A DNA stretch of 64,000 bases. It comes from Mycetohabitans endofungorum (GTDB lineage Bacteria; Pseudomonadota; Gammaproteobacteria; Burkholderiales; Burkholderiaceae). Each line of letters opens with the position of its first letter. Within the stretch, counting starts at the first letter, position 1. The notes below the pieces were generated by a model that saw nothing but the letters and a program-made list of their open reading frames with translations, was not told where the DNA came from and made no database searches. Below, piece by piece: positions 9,968 through 18,498 of the stretch. The position numbers and the translations under genes were made by a program. The stretch spans positions 2,232,001-2,296,000 of the forward strand of contig NZ_CP132744.1 of the NCBI RefSeq assembly GCF_037477895.1, written 5' to 3'.

Positions 9968-10486
9968 GTGGAACACCTGAAAGACAGCCCCGCCAGCACC
10001 GGCTCGACGGCACCCGCGAATAAGGCAAATGAGGCTCCGCGACGCACGGACGTGTTTTCCCACGCCGTACTGCCGCGCGACACCACGGCGGCAGGCTCGT
10101 CGCGAAAGTCATTCATTATAGCGCACGCGGTCCCTTGCCGCAGCGCACTACCCTGCCCGGGATACCGAATCCGCGCTTCCCCATCGTTCTCGCTACCGTC
10201 GCGCTGAGCCTGCCTGCGCGCTGAATAGTCGTCGAGCCGAACCGGGAGCGCGCAACGCACAAGCTGGCGCGCGCCGCCTTTGTTATCCGCCGGTGACCCG
10301 GCCGTTCGCCCGCAAATGAGAACCGTCCGGCGCAGTGCAAAGTAAAACGATGCCCGGTCCGGCACGGCAGCGGGCGTAGGCCGGCTCGTCAAAGGCACCG
10401 AAATCCTTTATGCTGGATAGAATGATCCACATGGCAAGCAGCGGCGCCCGGCGTACTGACCGGCTTAGTCCGCCATATTTGTTTTT
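9968..10486. other. Intergenic region DUF3579-argF, nothing recognised
   Basis: 519 bases between divergent genes. No supported reading frame, repeat or RNA gene is visible. It must contain the promoters of both neighbours; I see no convincing -35/-10 pair. No clear ARG-box palindrome was found by eye. Confidence 0.5.
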
Positions 10487-11419
10487 ATGACCTCCACCAA
10501 AACGATTCGCCACTACCTGCAGTTCCGGGATTTTTCTGCCGACGATTACGATTACGTGCTGGAGCGCGCCCGGATTCTGAAACAGAAGTTCAAGAATTAC
10601 GAAACCTATCACCCGTTGCACGATCGCACGCTGGCCATGATCTTCGAGAAAAACTCGACGCGCACGCGGCTCTCGTTTGAAGCCGGGATCTTCCAACTGG
10701 GCGGCCACGCGGTCTTCATGAGCACGCGCGACACACAACTGGGTCGCGGCGAACCGATCGAGGATGCGGCGCAGGTCATATCGCGAATGGTCGACATCAT
10801 TATGATTCGCACGTTCGGTCAGGACATCCTGCGGCGCTTTGCACAGAATTCGCGTGTCCCGGTCATCAATGGGCTGACCAACGAGTATCACCCGTGCCAG
10901 GTGCTGGCAGACGTGTTCACGTTCCATGAGCACCGGGGACCGATTCGCGGCAAAACCGTCGCGTGGGTAGGCGACGCAAATAACATGGCCTATACATGGA
11001 TCGAGGCCGCGCACATCCTCGGTTTCAAGCTTCGCGTGTCGACACCACCGGGATACAGGCTCAATCACGCCTTGATCGACCCGGCACACCTGGCATCGGT
11101 TGAGGAAACCGACGATCCGCGCGCCGCCTGCGAAGGCGCCCACCTGGTCACGACCGATGTGTGGACCAGCATGGGCTTCGAACAAGAAAACGACGCGCGC
11201 AAGACCGCGTTCGCGGATTGGTGCGTCGATGCGGAACTGATGGCGCTCGCGCAGCCTGACGCGCTGTTCATGCATTGCCTGCCCGCACATCGCGGCGAGG
11301 AAGTGAGCGCCGACGTCATCGACGGTCGGCAGAGCGTCGTGTGGGACGAGGCCGAGAACCGGCTACACGTGCAAAAGGCGCTGATGGAGTTCTTGATGCT
11401 CGGCCGCCTGAATCATTAA
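10487..11419 (+). CDS. argF: Ornithine carbamoyltransferase
   Basis: Makes citrulline from ornithine and carbamoyl phosphate in arginine synthesis. The 310-residue product has the carbamoyl-phosphate motif STRTR (residues 57-61) inside FEKNSTRTRLSFE, the HPCQ-type motif as YHPCQVLADVFT, and the ornithine-binding HCLP motif (residues 263-266). Length is normal. The gene appears monocistronic: 232 bases separate it from the convergent murB. Confidence 0.97.
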   Translation: MTSTKTIRHYLQFRDFSADDYDYVLERARILKQKFKNYETYHPLHDRTLAMIFEKNSTRTRLSFEAGIFQLGGHAVFMSTRDTQLGRGEPIEDAAQVISRMVDIIMIRTFGQDILRRFAQNSRVPVINGLTNEYHPCQVLADVFTFHEHRGPIRGKTVAWVGDANNMAYTWIEAAHILGFKLRVSTPPGYRLNHALIDPAHLASVEETDDPRAACEGAHLVTTDVWTSMGFEQENDARKTAFADWCVDAELMALAQPDALFMHCLPAHRGEEVSADVIDGRQSVVWDEAENRLHVQKALMEFLMLGRLNH

Positions 11420-11651
11420 GTCCTATCGTCGGCCGTGCACCGCGACGGCGGAACGAACCGTCGAGCCGGCCGTTGCAGGACGCCGCACAGATCCAGCACA
11501 ACACGCCGCTCGCCCATATCGCGGCGCATGGCTGACGCGAGTCGGGATCGGCGCGACACGCCGTGCCTAGCACCCGATGTGCAACAGCCGCCCCGCAGTT
11601 CCGGCGGACAGCCGCAGGCTCGCCAGTACCAACGGTGGGGGATGCGCGGAT

Positions 11652-12716
11652 TCAGACGACGAGCGGCTCCATGTCGAGTTCCACGCCGAAGCGCTGGCTG
11701 ACATCGGCGCGGATCGTCTGCGCCAGCGCCAATACCTGTTCGCCGGTCGCACCACCGCGATTGACCAGCACCAGGGCTTGGCGTTCGTGCACGGCGGCCG
11801 CGCCGATCGAGCGCCCTTTCCACCCGCAGCGATCGATCATCCAACCGGCGGCCAGCTTGACGCGGCCATCGCGCTGCATGTAGTATACGATATCCGGCTC
11901 CTTCGCGCGCAGCGCCGCAAACTGCTCGGCGTCGACAATCGGATTCTTGAAAAAACTGCCTGCGTTACCCAGGACCGCCGGGTCAGGCAGCTTTTCATGC
12001 CGGATCGCGGTAACCGCGTCGAAGATCTGTCGCGCCGTCGGCTTGCCAATCCCGCTCGCGGCGAGCCGGCTTGCCACGTCCGCGTACGAAGCACGGGCAC
12101 GCCATCGCTTCGGCAAGCGAAACGCAACGGACAGGATGATCAGCCGGTCACGCGCAGCATGCTTGAATACGCTGTCGCGATAGCCGAACGCGCAGGCTTG
12201 TGCATCGAGGTCCACGATACGCCCGTCAACCATGTCGAGCGCGCGCAATCGTTCAAAGCGCTCGGCAAGCTCGAGGCCATATGCACCGATATTCTGCACC
12301 GGCGCGGCGCCGACCGTACCGGGAATCAGCGCAAGATTCTCCAATCCGGCCATGCCTTGTTGCAGCGTCCAGTCAACGAAGTCGTGCCAGCGCTCGCCGG
12401 CAGCGGCCTCGACAATGTAAGCATCGTCGGTCTGCGCGACGACGCGCTTGCCGCGCAAGTCGATCACGAGCGCCAAACCATCGAAGTCGCGCGTGAACAC
12501 AACGTTGCTGCCCGCGCCCAGCACCAGGCGCGGCATGCCGGCGATCCGCTGATTGGCACGCAGCGCAGCGAGGGCGGCTTCCGAGCGGATCGCACCGCCC
12601 AGTCGCGCGCGCACGTTAAAGCCAAACGTATTGTGATCTCGCAGTGAATAGTCCGCCTGCAGCGCATTGGGCGCCAGGTCAGCGTCAGTCAATCGGGACA
12701 TCGCAAAGGCCATCAT
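11652..12716 (-). CDS. murB: UDP-N-acetylenolpyruvoylglucosamine reductase
   Basis: FAD- and NADPH-dependent enzyme that makes UDP-N-acetylmuramate for peptidoglycan. The 354-residue product is of the long (type I, E. coli-like) form. Motifs: [10 protein letters not shown] near the N-terminus, [17 protein letters not shown] for FAD pyrophosphate binding, [17 protein letters not shown], and [15 protein letters not shown] [13 protein letters not shown] with the catalytic Ser. The C-terminal [29 protein letters not shown] closes the family pattern (short motif GAAAVHE). It is divergent from yajQ. Confidence 0.96.
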   Translation of the reverse strand: MMAFAMSRLTDADLAPNALQADYSLRDHNTFGFNVRARLGGAIRSEAALAALRANQRIAGMPRLVLGAGSNVVFTRDFDGLALVIDLRGKRVVAQTDDAYIVEAAAGERWHDFVDWTLQQGMAGLENLALIPGTVGAAPVQNIGAYGLELAERFERLRALDMVDGRIVDLDAQACAFGYRDSVFKHAARDRLIILSVAFRLPKRWRARASYADVASRLAASGIGKPTARQIFDAVTAIRHEKLPDPAVLGNAGSFFKNPIVDAEQFAALRAKEPDIVYYMQRDGRVKLAAGWMIDRCGWKGRSIGAAAVHERQALVLVNRGGATGEQVLALAQTIRADVSQRFGVELDMEPLVV

Positions 12717-12902
12717 GGGTCAACGCCGCCGACGCGCATACGATCCGCTTTGGCGCGGCAGGCATGGCGCGCGATTGGCAAAACGCAGGCCATCGGTAAA
12801 ATGACAAAATGTGTCGCATTATAGCGGCTCGTCACGATTGTCCCGGCATCGCGCACTGGGCGTCGCGCAGCCGTGCTGGCAATTCTTTCGGGAGAAAATG
12901 CA

Positions 12903-13388
12903 ATGCCGTCGTTCGATGTAGTCGTGGAAGCCAACATGGTTGAGGTCAAGAACGCGGTCGAACAGTCGAACAAGGAAATCTCGACACGCTTCGACTTCAA
13001 GGGATCGGATGCGCGCGTCGAGCAAAAGGAGCGTGAGCTGACGCTGTTCGCCGACGATGATTTCAAGCTGGGCCAGGTCAAGGACGTGTTGCTGCAGAAA
13101 ATGGCTAAGCGCCAGGTCGACGTACGCTTTCTCGACTACGGCAAAATCGAGAAAATCGGCGGCGACAAGGTCAAGCAACTCGTCACCGTTAAAAAAGGCG
13201 TGGCGGGCGATCTCGCGAAAAAGATCGTCAAGCTAGTCAAAGACAGCAAGACCAAAGTGCAAGCTAGCATACAGGGCGACGCGGTGCGCGTGAGCGGCGC
13301 CAAGCGCGACGATCTGCAATCCGTCATTGCGATGCTGCGCAAAGAGGTGAACGACGCCCCGCTCGACTTCAATAATTTTCGCGACTGA
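12903..13388 (+). CDS. YajQ family cyclic di-GMP / nucleotide-binding protein
   Basis: A 161-residue protein of the UPF0234/YajQ family. It begins [19 protein letters not shown] and carries [17 protein letters not shown], the family signature. Members have two RNP-like folds and some bind cyclic di-GMP or tRNA; the role here is unknown. The ATG at 12903 is preceded by GGGAGAA and matches the family start, so the upstream in-frame ATG at 12873 is rejected. It is convergent with plsY, with 28 bases between the stops. Confidence 0.93.
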   Translation: MPSFDVVVEANMVEVKNAVEQSNKEISTRFDFKGSDARVEQKERELTLFADDDFKLGQVKDVLLQKMAKRQVDVRFLDYGKIEKIGGDKVKQLVTVKKGVAGDLAKKIVKLVKDSKTKVQASIQGDAVRVSGAKRDDLQSVIAMLRKEVNDAPLDFNNFRD

Positions 13389-13416
13389 GCGGCGCTTTGC
13401 CTAGCAGCCTCGGCCG

Positions 13417-14040
13417 TCACCGCCGTGCATCGGATGCGCCTTTTTTGTCGCCAATCCGGCTCTCTTGTCCGGCCAGGAGCTTGCTGATATTCGCGCGGTG
13501 CCGCCACACCAACAACACGCTCATCGCGATAATGGCCCCGGCGATCGGGTTGCCACCAAACATGAAAAGGTCGAACAACGGCGCAAACAGCGCCGAGATC
13601 AGTGCGGCCAACGATGAATAGCGGAAAAAGAAAGCAATGATCAGCCACGTGGCGGCAGTCGAGATGCCGAGTACCGGGTCGATTCCGAGCAGCACGCCAG
13701 CCGCGGTGGCCACGCCCTTACCACCCTTGAAACGGAAGAACACTGGATACAAGTGGCCGAGAAATACGGCGATCGATGCCAACGCCACCGAGAATGCGTC
13801 GAGCCCGTATGCGGCGCCGACATGCTTGACGAGCCACACGGCAAGCCATCCTTTGAAAGCGTCGCCAAGCAGCGTCAGAACCGCCGCCGCCTTGTTGCCG
13901 CTGCGCAGCACATTGGTCGCGCCGGGGTTCTTCGAGCCATAGGTGCGCGGGTCGGACAGCCCCATCGCGGCGCTGACGATCACCGCGAACGATATCGAGC
14001 CGATTAGGTACGCCGCGACGGCGACAAGCAGGTTAGCCAT
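13417..14040 (-). CDS. plsY: Glycerol-3-phosphate acyltransferase PlsY
   Basis: Inner-membrane enzyme transferring an acyl group from acyl phosphate to glycerol-3-phosphate, the first step of phospholipid synthesis. The 207-residue product shows the motifs [45 protein letters not shown] (core [10 protein letters not shown]) and several hydrophobic segments, as expected for five helices. Length is normal with a slightly extended polar C-terminus. Two 7-bp tandem repeat arrays lie just upstream of its start. Confidence 0.95.
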   Translation of the reverse strand: MANLLVAVAAYLIGSISFAVIVSAAMGLSDPRTYGSKNPGATNVLRSGNKAAAVLTLLGDAFKGWLAVWLVKHVGAAYGLDAFSVALASIAVFLGHLYPVFFRFKGGKGVATAAGVLLGIDPVLGISTAATWLIIAFFFRYSSLAALISALFAPLFDLFMFGGNPIAGAIIAMSVLLVWRHRANISKLLAGQESRIGDKKGASDARR

Positions 14041-14125
14041 GGAGGAGGATGTGCAACTCGTTCAAAGCGCGTCATTCTACCTAACCCCGGTCGTGCCCAG
14101 GCGCGCGCGAAAACTTGCTGCGCCG

Positions 14126-14187
14126 ACGCATAACGCATAACGCATAACGCATAACGCATAACGCATAACGCATAACGCATAACGCAT
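14126..14187. repeat. 7-bp tandem repeat, unit ACGCATA (about 9 copies)
   Basis: 62 bases of near-perfect heptamer repeats, 86 bases upstream of the plsY start codon. Abuts a second, different heptamer array. Confidence 0.95.
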
Positions 14188-14190
14188 GGC

Positions 14191-14262
14191 GCACGAAGCA
14201 CGAAGCACGAAGCACGAAGCACGAAGCACGAAGCACGAAGCACGAAGCACGAAGCACGAAGC
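14191..14262. repeat. 7-bp tandem repeat, unit GCACGAA (about 10 copies)
   Basis: 72 bases of perfect heptamer repeats directly following the ACGCATA array, with only a few bases between. The antisense peptide repeats in these frames (Ser-Cys-Phe-Val-Leu-Arg-Ala) are artefacts. Confidence 0.95.
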
Positions 14263-14310
14263 ATGGCACATGACGCAAGACAGCGCGCTGCATGCCGCAA
14301 TCCCACGCGT

Positions 14311-14802
14311 TCAGTCAGGGCTCGCGCAGTCTACTGGCGTGGCGGCCAGCAGTGTCGTGAGTACCGCCGGAGCAAGGCTCACAAGGTAACCGCGACGCCC
14401 GCCGTTCAGGTAAATCCGTTCGAGCAACAAGATCGTGCGCTCCACATACACTGGCAATGGCTTGCGCGTGCCAAATGGTGACGTGCCGCCGACCAAGTAG
14501 CCCGAATGCCGGTTCGCGACGTCGGGCCTGCACGGCCCGATACGCTTGGCGCCGATTTGACGCGCCAGGTTCTTGGTCGACACCGTGCGATCGCCGTGCA
14601 TCAGCACGATCAGCGGTTTCGCGTGCTCATCCTCCATCACCAGCGTCTTGATCACACAATGCTCGGGTACACCGAGCTGCCGCGCGGATTCGGCGGTGCC
14701 GCCGTGCTCCACGTACTCGTAGAGATGCTCGCCGAACTCGACATGGTGATGTCGCAGTAGTTGGGTGGCCGGCGTTTGTGAAACGTGTTTGTTCTTCGCC
14801 AT
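14311..14802 (-). CDS. ybaK: YbaK/EbsC family Cys-tRNA(Pro) deacylase
   Basis: A 163-residue trans-editing protein that hydrolyses cysteine wrongly attached to tRNA-Pro. The family pattern is visible: TPATQLLRHHHVEFGEHLYEY (TPATQLL is the key start), EDEHAKPLIVLMHGDRTVSTKNLAR with the catalytic-pocket lysines, and GYLVGGTSPFGTRKPLPVYVE. I start at the ATG at 14802 (MAKNKHVSQTPAT). Only 11 bases upstream lies the right end of an IS200/IS605 remnant, so the ribosome binding region (GGA, 6 bases away) straddles the junction. Confidence 0.9.
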   Translation of the reverse strand: MAKNKHVSQTPATQLLRHHHVEFGEHLYEYVEHGGTAESARQLGVPEHCVIKTLVMEDEHAKPLIVLMHGDRTVSTKNLARQIGAKRIGPCRPDVANRHSGYLVGGTSPFGTRKPLPVYVERTILLLERIYLNGGRRGYLVSLAPAVLTTLLAATPVDCASPD

Positions 14803-14813
14803 AAAGATCCATC

Positions 14814-14982
14814 TTGACATCCTCCCCCGCTTAAATTCTGGGGATTCCTACGGCGCTCGCCTCGGCATTGAGCCGCAGTGAGTCGCTTCGGTGGGTTCCT
14901 CTGCTGGTGGCATGACTGCAACGCTCACTTCACAGGCAAGGCGGGCATGTCCCGCCCTTAAAATGTTAATCGCGCCAGCCAT
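14814..14982 (-). pseudogene. IS200/IS605-family remnant: tnpB C-terminal tail and right end
   Basis: On the minus strand the reading frame ending with the TAG at 14848-14850 gives AINILRAGHARLACEVSV, the residues that follow the C-terminal zinc finger in TnpB proteins (usual form N-I-L-x-A-G-H-A). After the stop comes GAATCCCC, a short spacer and GGGGGAGGATGTCAA, the hairpin and TCAA-type cleavage end usual for these elements. About 36 C-terminal codons remain; the rest of tnpB, any tnpA and the left end are missing. In intact elements this right end is the scaffold of the TnpB guide RNA. Confidence 0.75.
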
Positions 14983-15055
14983 TTTCGGCCACGAGTGCAA
15001 TTGAGATTGTGCGCATCATCGACGCACGGCAGGACTACCCAAAGGGGAAACGAAA

Positions 15056-15112
15056 ATGAGGACGCTGTGCGCGCTCATCCTCGTGAGCGCGGTTTTAATT
15101 AGTCTGTCCTGA
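15056..15112 (+). pseudogene. Signal-peptide start of a small lipoprotein-like gene, cut by the IS5 element
   Basis: An ATG with an AAGGGG ribosome binding site 9 bases upstream opens a frame reading MRTLCALILVSAVLISLS, a classic lipoprotein or secretion signal, which then stops at a TGA inside the inverted repeat of the IS5-type element (from 15101). The natural continuation would be expected to be Gly-Cys and a short mature part, as in entericidin-type proteins; this is inference. The rest is not found on the far side of the element. Confidence 0.4.
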
Positions 15113-15138
15113 ACAATTCGCTTTGCTCTGCGGCGAAT

Positions 15139-16197
15139 TCATGCTGCTGACACCATGTGAGCCTCGCGATTGAGCAGAGCAAGCCAGATCAGGGCGCAAA
15201 AAAGCCGCAGCTTGCGCAGGATCATGCGCAGGTTGTGGCCGGCGCCGCACAGCAGCACATGAATCGCATCGCCCAGCGTACCCTTGAGCCAATTTCGATC
15301 GAGCTTGCCGTCTGACTTCATGTGTCCGATGGCCGGCTCGATTGCACTGCGACGCCGAATCATTGCTCGCAGGCCGCGCGTGATGCCGCGTCGCAAGCCG
15401 GGATGATAGAGCTTCACGCCATCGACCGCGACGCCCTTGTAGCCGCGGTCCACGACAGCCATCTGCGGCTGAACGTCGCTTAGGATCGCCGCCTGTTCCA
15501 ACGCTTCGGCCAGCGTGTGTCCATCGTAGGGATTGCCGGGCATCGAACGAGCTCCGATTACCAGACCCTCCTTGTGCGTCGTCGTGATCGACACCTTCAC
15601 GCCGAATTCGTACGGCTTGCGTGGTTTGCCTTTCGCCAAGCACTCGATTTCCGGCGCATGCAGCGCATACAGCTTGTTTTTGTCCTTGTGCTTTTGCGTG
15701 AGAATTCGCTTCGTGCGGCCAATCAGCGCTTCCAACGCCGCGCGACTTTGCTCAGCGACGCCGTCCAGCTGCCTCTGGACATCACGCATCACGCGTCCTA
15801 CTCGAGAACGCAAAGTGCGCAGCGCTTTGTTCATCCGCTTGTACTGCTTCGCATGCGCATAGCGGCCTACCTGGCTTGCCAGACGCGGCGCCTCGCGATT
15901 GTAATTTTGCCGCAGCTTCAGCCTGTGCCGGGCGGCCGCTTTTACCAGATGTTCCCGGCAACGCTCGAGCAGACGCGAGTCGGTAGGATGCGCAATCGCC
16001 TTTTCCATCACCGTCGTATCGACGATCAAGCGCTTCAGGCTCGAAGTCTTGATGACGTTCGCGCGTTTGGCCGCTTCGATCGTCTCGGCCAACAGTTCTT
16101 CAACGCCGGCTTCGCCTAGCCGCTTGCGCCAGCGCGTCAGGCTCGACGGATCAATCGGCGGCTTCGTCTGCAAGTACGTCTGGCCGGTGAACACCTG
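15139..16197 (-). CDS. IS5-family transposase, exon 2 (C-terminal 352 residues)
   Basis: DDE-type transposase. Exon 2 starts Gln-Val-Phe-Thr-Gly-Gln (QVFTGQTYLQTKPPIDPSSL), continues with IVDTTVMEKAIAHPTDSRLL, the second catalytic region YDGHTLAEALEQ...AVVDRGYKG, and the final IEPAIGHMKSDGKLDRNWLKG. Joined to exon 1 (18112-18375) it makes 440 residues, normal for this transposase group. Taken alone, the frame runs on upstream into the intron without a legitimate start, so an intact enzyme requires intron splicing. Confidence 0.88.
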   Translation of the reverse strand, partial: QVFTGQTYLQTKPPIDPSSLTRWRKRLGEAGVEELLAETIEAAKRANVIKTSSLKRLIVDTTVMEKAIAHPTDSRLLERCREHLVKAAARHRLKLRQNYNREAPRLASQVGRYAHAKQYKRMNKALRTLRSRVGRVMRDVQRQLDGVAEQSRAALEALIGRTKRILTQKHKDKNKLYALHAPEIECLAKGKPRKPYEFGVKVSITTTHKEGLVIGARSMPGNPYDGHTLAEALEQAAILSDVQPQMAVVDRGYKGVAVDGVKLYHPGLRRGITRGLRAMIRRRSAIEPAIGHMKSDGKLDRNWLKGTLGDAIHVLLCGAGHNLRMILRKLRLFCALIWLALLNREAHMVSAA

Positions 16198-16237
16198 ATT
16201 GCGGTAGGAATACCCGTTACCCGATACCCCCCGCTTA

Positions 16238-16270
16238 GATCCGAACGTGCCCAATTCAGGCATTCGGCTC
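16238..16270 (-). ncRNA. Domain V of the group II intron
   Basis: The minus strand reads GAGCCGAATGC, a short loop region, then GCACGTTCGGATC, forming the 33-34 base hairpin that is the catalytic core of group II introns. A domain VI-like hairpin with the 3' splice site follows (16198-16237). The maturase stop codon falls inside domain V. Confidence 0.8.
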
Positions 16271-17749
16271 CCACCTCGGGTGATTGACGGCAAATCGGCG
16301 ATCTGGCCAGTTATGAAGAATCTGCGGTTGAGGTAACCACTCGTCTGCCAGACGCTCAATACGCTGCCACGTCATCGTGTCCTTCTGACTGCGCCGCCGG
16401 AGCGTGCGCCGCCAGATATTCATAATGCCGTGCCTGAACGCACGCAACGCCCGGATATTGGTCGGAACGGCATGGTATGCAAAGTAGCCCCGAACGATCT
16501 GCGCCAGCCAGCGCCCTTGTGAGGCGATCGGCTCATGCATTCGCAAGCGCATTTGCTCCTTGACCTGCTTAAGCTTGGCGCGCAGCCGGTCCTTACGGCT
16601 TTTGCGCTTGAGTTGGAAGCTGCCGTTGCGTGACGTCCCACTGATGTGAGTGAAACCCAGATAAGCAAACGTCTGCGGCTTGCCCATGCCCTTACGCCTT
16701 CGCCGCTCGGCGGCATACCGACCAAACTCCAGCACACGAGTCTTCTCCGGATGCAGCGTGAGGTCGAACTCCTCCATGCGTTGCCGCAGCTCCTTCATCA
16801 GCCGCAGCGCATCTGCTTCGTGCTGGAAGCCCACCACCGTATCGTCCGCATATCGCGACACCACCACCGTGCCACGGGCTCGCTGACGCCGCCACCGTTC
16901 TATCCACAAATCAAAGACATAGTGCAGATAGATATTGGCCAGTAATGGGGAGATCACCGAACCCTGGGGCGTACCGGCCTGTACCGACATCAACCGGCCA
17001 TTGTCCAGCACCCCAGCATCGAGCCATTTGCCGATCAGGCGAATGACTCTCGGGTCCGCCACCCGGTGCTTCACGAAACGGATCAACCATTGCCTGTTGA
17101 CGGTGTCGAAAAAGCTTCGAATGTCGGCATCCAGAATCCAGTTTACCGGTCGCCACTGAATCGCTGCAGCCAATGCATCGAGTGCATCATGCTGGTTACG
17201 ACCCGGACGAAATCCATACGAGAAGCCGAGGAAGTCTTCCTCATAAATGGCGTTTAGAACCTCAACCATTACGCTCTGCACAAGCTTGTCTTCCAGCGCA
17301 GCGACACCCAAGGGCCTGAGACCTGCGTCTGCCTTGGGTATATAACGTCGCAGCACTGGCAGGGCACGGTAGCTCCCTGTATGAACCCGCCTGTGCAGGT
17401 CCCGGAGATTGCTCCCCAGTCCCACTTCATAGCTTTGCCACGTCACACCATCGACTCCCGGTGTTGCCTTACGTTTGAGCGCATAGAATGCAGCGCTCAG
17501 CCGCTCGACTGTGACGTGGTGCAGCAACGTCGTGAAACGCATCTTCTTATGCTGTCTCGCCAACTGCCGTACGCGATCCAGTCCCTGTGACACGCTTGCC
17601 CGGTTCTGTGCCCGGCACGTGTGATTCTGGTTCGCGTTCCCCTCGGTCCCCGCCCTTGGCTCCACCCACTCCGCAGCCGGTTTCCCGACCTTGTTCGCAG
17701 GTTTCTTCGCTACTACGGCGGAGTCTGACTTCTCACGTCCGTGCATCAT
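16256..17749 (-). CDS. ltrA: Group II intron reverse transcriptase-maturase
   Basis: A 497-residue intron-encoded protein that helps the intron RNA fold and splice and copies it into DNA during mobility. Reverse transcriptase motifs are in order: KRKATPGVDGVTW, RRYIPKADAGLRPLGV, YGFRPGRNQHDAL, DADIRSFFDTV, AGTPQGSVISPLLANIYLH (core GTPQGSVISPLL) and the catalytic YADD at residues 300-303. A maturase region follows (REF-like segment around RGYFAYHAVPTN). No H-N-H endonuclease domain is present. The ATG at 17749 has GAGGAG 9 bases upstream. The C-terminus, NHPRWEPNA, is encoded by the start of domain V. Confidence 0.93.
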   Translation of the reverse strand: MMHGREKSDSAVVAKKPANKVGKPAAEWVEPRAGTEGNANQNHTCRAQNRASVSQGLDRVRQLARQHKKMRFTTLLHHVTVERLSAAFYALKRKATPGVDGVTWQSYEVGLGSNLRDLHRRVHTGSYRALPVLRRYIPKADAGLRPLGVAALEDKLVQSVMVEVLNAIYEEDFLGFSYGFRPGRNQHDALDALAAAIQWRPVNWILDADIRSFFDTVNRQWLIRFVKHRVADPRVIRLIGKWLDAGVLDNGRLMSVQAGTPQGSVISPLLANIYLHYVFDLWIERWRRQRARGTVVVSRYADDTVVGFQHEADALRLMKELRQRMEEFDLTLHPEKTRVLEFGRYAAERRRRKGMGKPQTFAYLGFTHISGTSRNGSFQLKRKSRKDRLRAKLKQVKEQMRLRMHEPIASQGRWLAQIVRGYFAYHAVPTNIRALRAFRHGIMNIWRRTLRRRSQKDTMTWQRIERLADEWLPQPQILHNWPDRRFAVNHPRWEPNA

Positions 17750-18111
17750 CGGCTTCGGCTCCTCGCCTTCCCGACGCGGGCCTGGCCAGTACCGCTACAA
17801 CGCCAGGTCAGACGTGAGATCTCCCGGTTCCCGTGCAAGGCGCTTGCGTGCATGCCAGGTTCTACGACCACGCCGGATCGGCAGGCACTCGCGATGTCGC
17901 GCCCGCTCGTATTGCCTTCCACGTACTGGAGCGCGTCGGCATCCGGGATATCAACCATTTCGTGGCTCCATGGCTGGCCTGCACGTTCCCCTGCCGACGC
18001 TTCGCTGACCTCCTCACGGATGCCCGCGCACGGCTCGGGGGCAATGTGGCTCGCTATGCCTTCATCGTAGTGGACTCTCACCACCTACACCTTGCCGGTC
18101 TCCCGGCGCAC

Positions 18112-18375
18112 CCAGTACGGATTTTCCAGCCATTGCCAGACCACATCCTCGTCCGACAGGTCGAACGCATGCTGCAAGTACAGCAACCCCGCGATCAAAC
18201 GCGGCGACGTTGCCGGCCGGCCGCGGTGCGACACGAAGCTCGCGCTCATCGCCGTGCTCAATCGGTCCCAATCAATCAGATCGGCCAGACGAACCAATGG
18301 ATGCTTTAAGTTGATCTGCTCGCGCAGCGGCTGACGGAATAAATCCCTCTCTGGCACCAGCGTCTTCGGACCCAT
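18112..18375 (-). CDS. IS5-family transposase, exon 1 (N-terminal 88 residues)
   Basis: Starts MGPKTLVPERDLF and contains HPLVRLADLIDWDRL and GLLYLQHAFDLSDEDVVWQW, the N-terminal domain of IS5-type transposases, ending with ENPYW at the intron boundary. The frame then continues a few codons into the intron to a stop, giving a useless truncated product if unspliced. Together with exon 2 it forms a complete 440-residue protein. Confidence 0.88.
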
Positions 18376-18498
18376 TCAACCCTCGTCGAAATTTGCAGGA
18401 AATTCACACCAATATGCCTGTCTCTTGCAATTCCCACAACACCGTTTCAGCTGCCCAGCCTTGCTGCATCAGCCTGGACGGATTGTTCAGGTCAGACT

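Larger units (their letters stand above)
16198..18111 (-). mobile_element. Group II intron inside the IS5 transposase gene
   Basis: On the minus strand the intron begins GTGCGCC after the exon codons for Pro-Tyr-Trp and ends in AAT before the codons Gln-Val-Phe. It has the features of a mobile group II intron: GTGCG at the 5' end, an open reading frame for a reverse transcriptase-maturase (16256-17749), a domain V-like hairpin at 16238-16270 and an AY 3' end. Removal leaves exons of 264 and 1,059 bases, both multiples of three, and restores the family sequence PYW-QVFTGQT exactly. The boundaries come from this homology and the consensus ends. Confidence 0.88.
15101..18498 (-). mobile_element. 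IS5-type insertion sequence carrying a group II intron
   Basis: The ends match as imperfect inverted repeats: AGTCTGTCCTGAACAATTCG at 15101 and, reversed, AGTCTGACCTGAACAATCCG at 18498. Without the 1,914-base intron (16198-18111) the element would be 1,484 bp, ordinary for this family. It contains a single transposase gene in two exons. No matching target duplication is visible at the two outer ends, so flanking DNA has probably been rearranged after insertion. A truncated second copy lies at 32968-33394. Confidence 0.85.

Noticed and set aside
10283..11290. A 335-codon minus-strand frame over argF
   Set aside because: Antisense to a gene with all ornithine carbamoyltransferase motifs.
14126..14262. 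CRISPR array
   Set aside because: Heptamer repeats with no spacers and no cas genes anywhere in the window.
14004..14306. Minus-strand frames encoding SCFVLRA repeats upstream of plsY
   Set aside because: Produced by heptamer repeats; no ribosome binding site and no conserved part.
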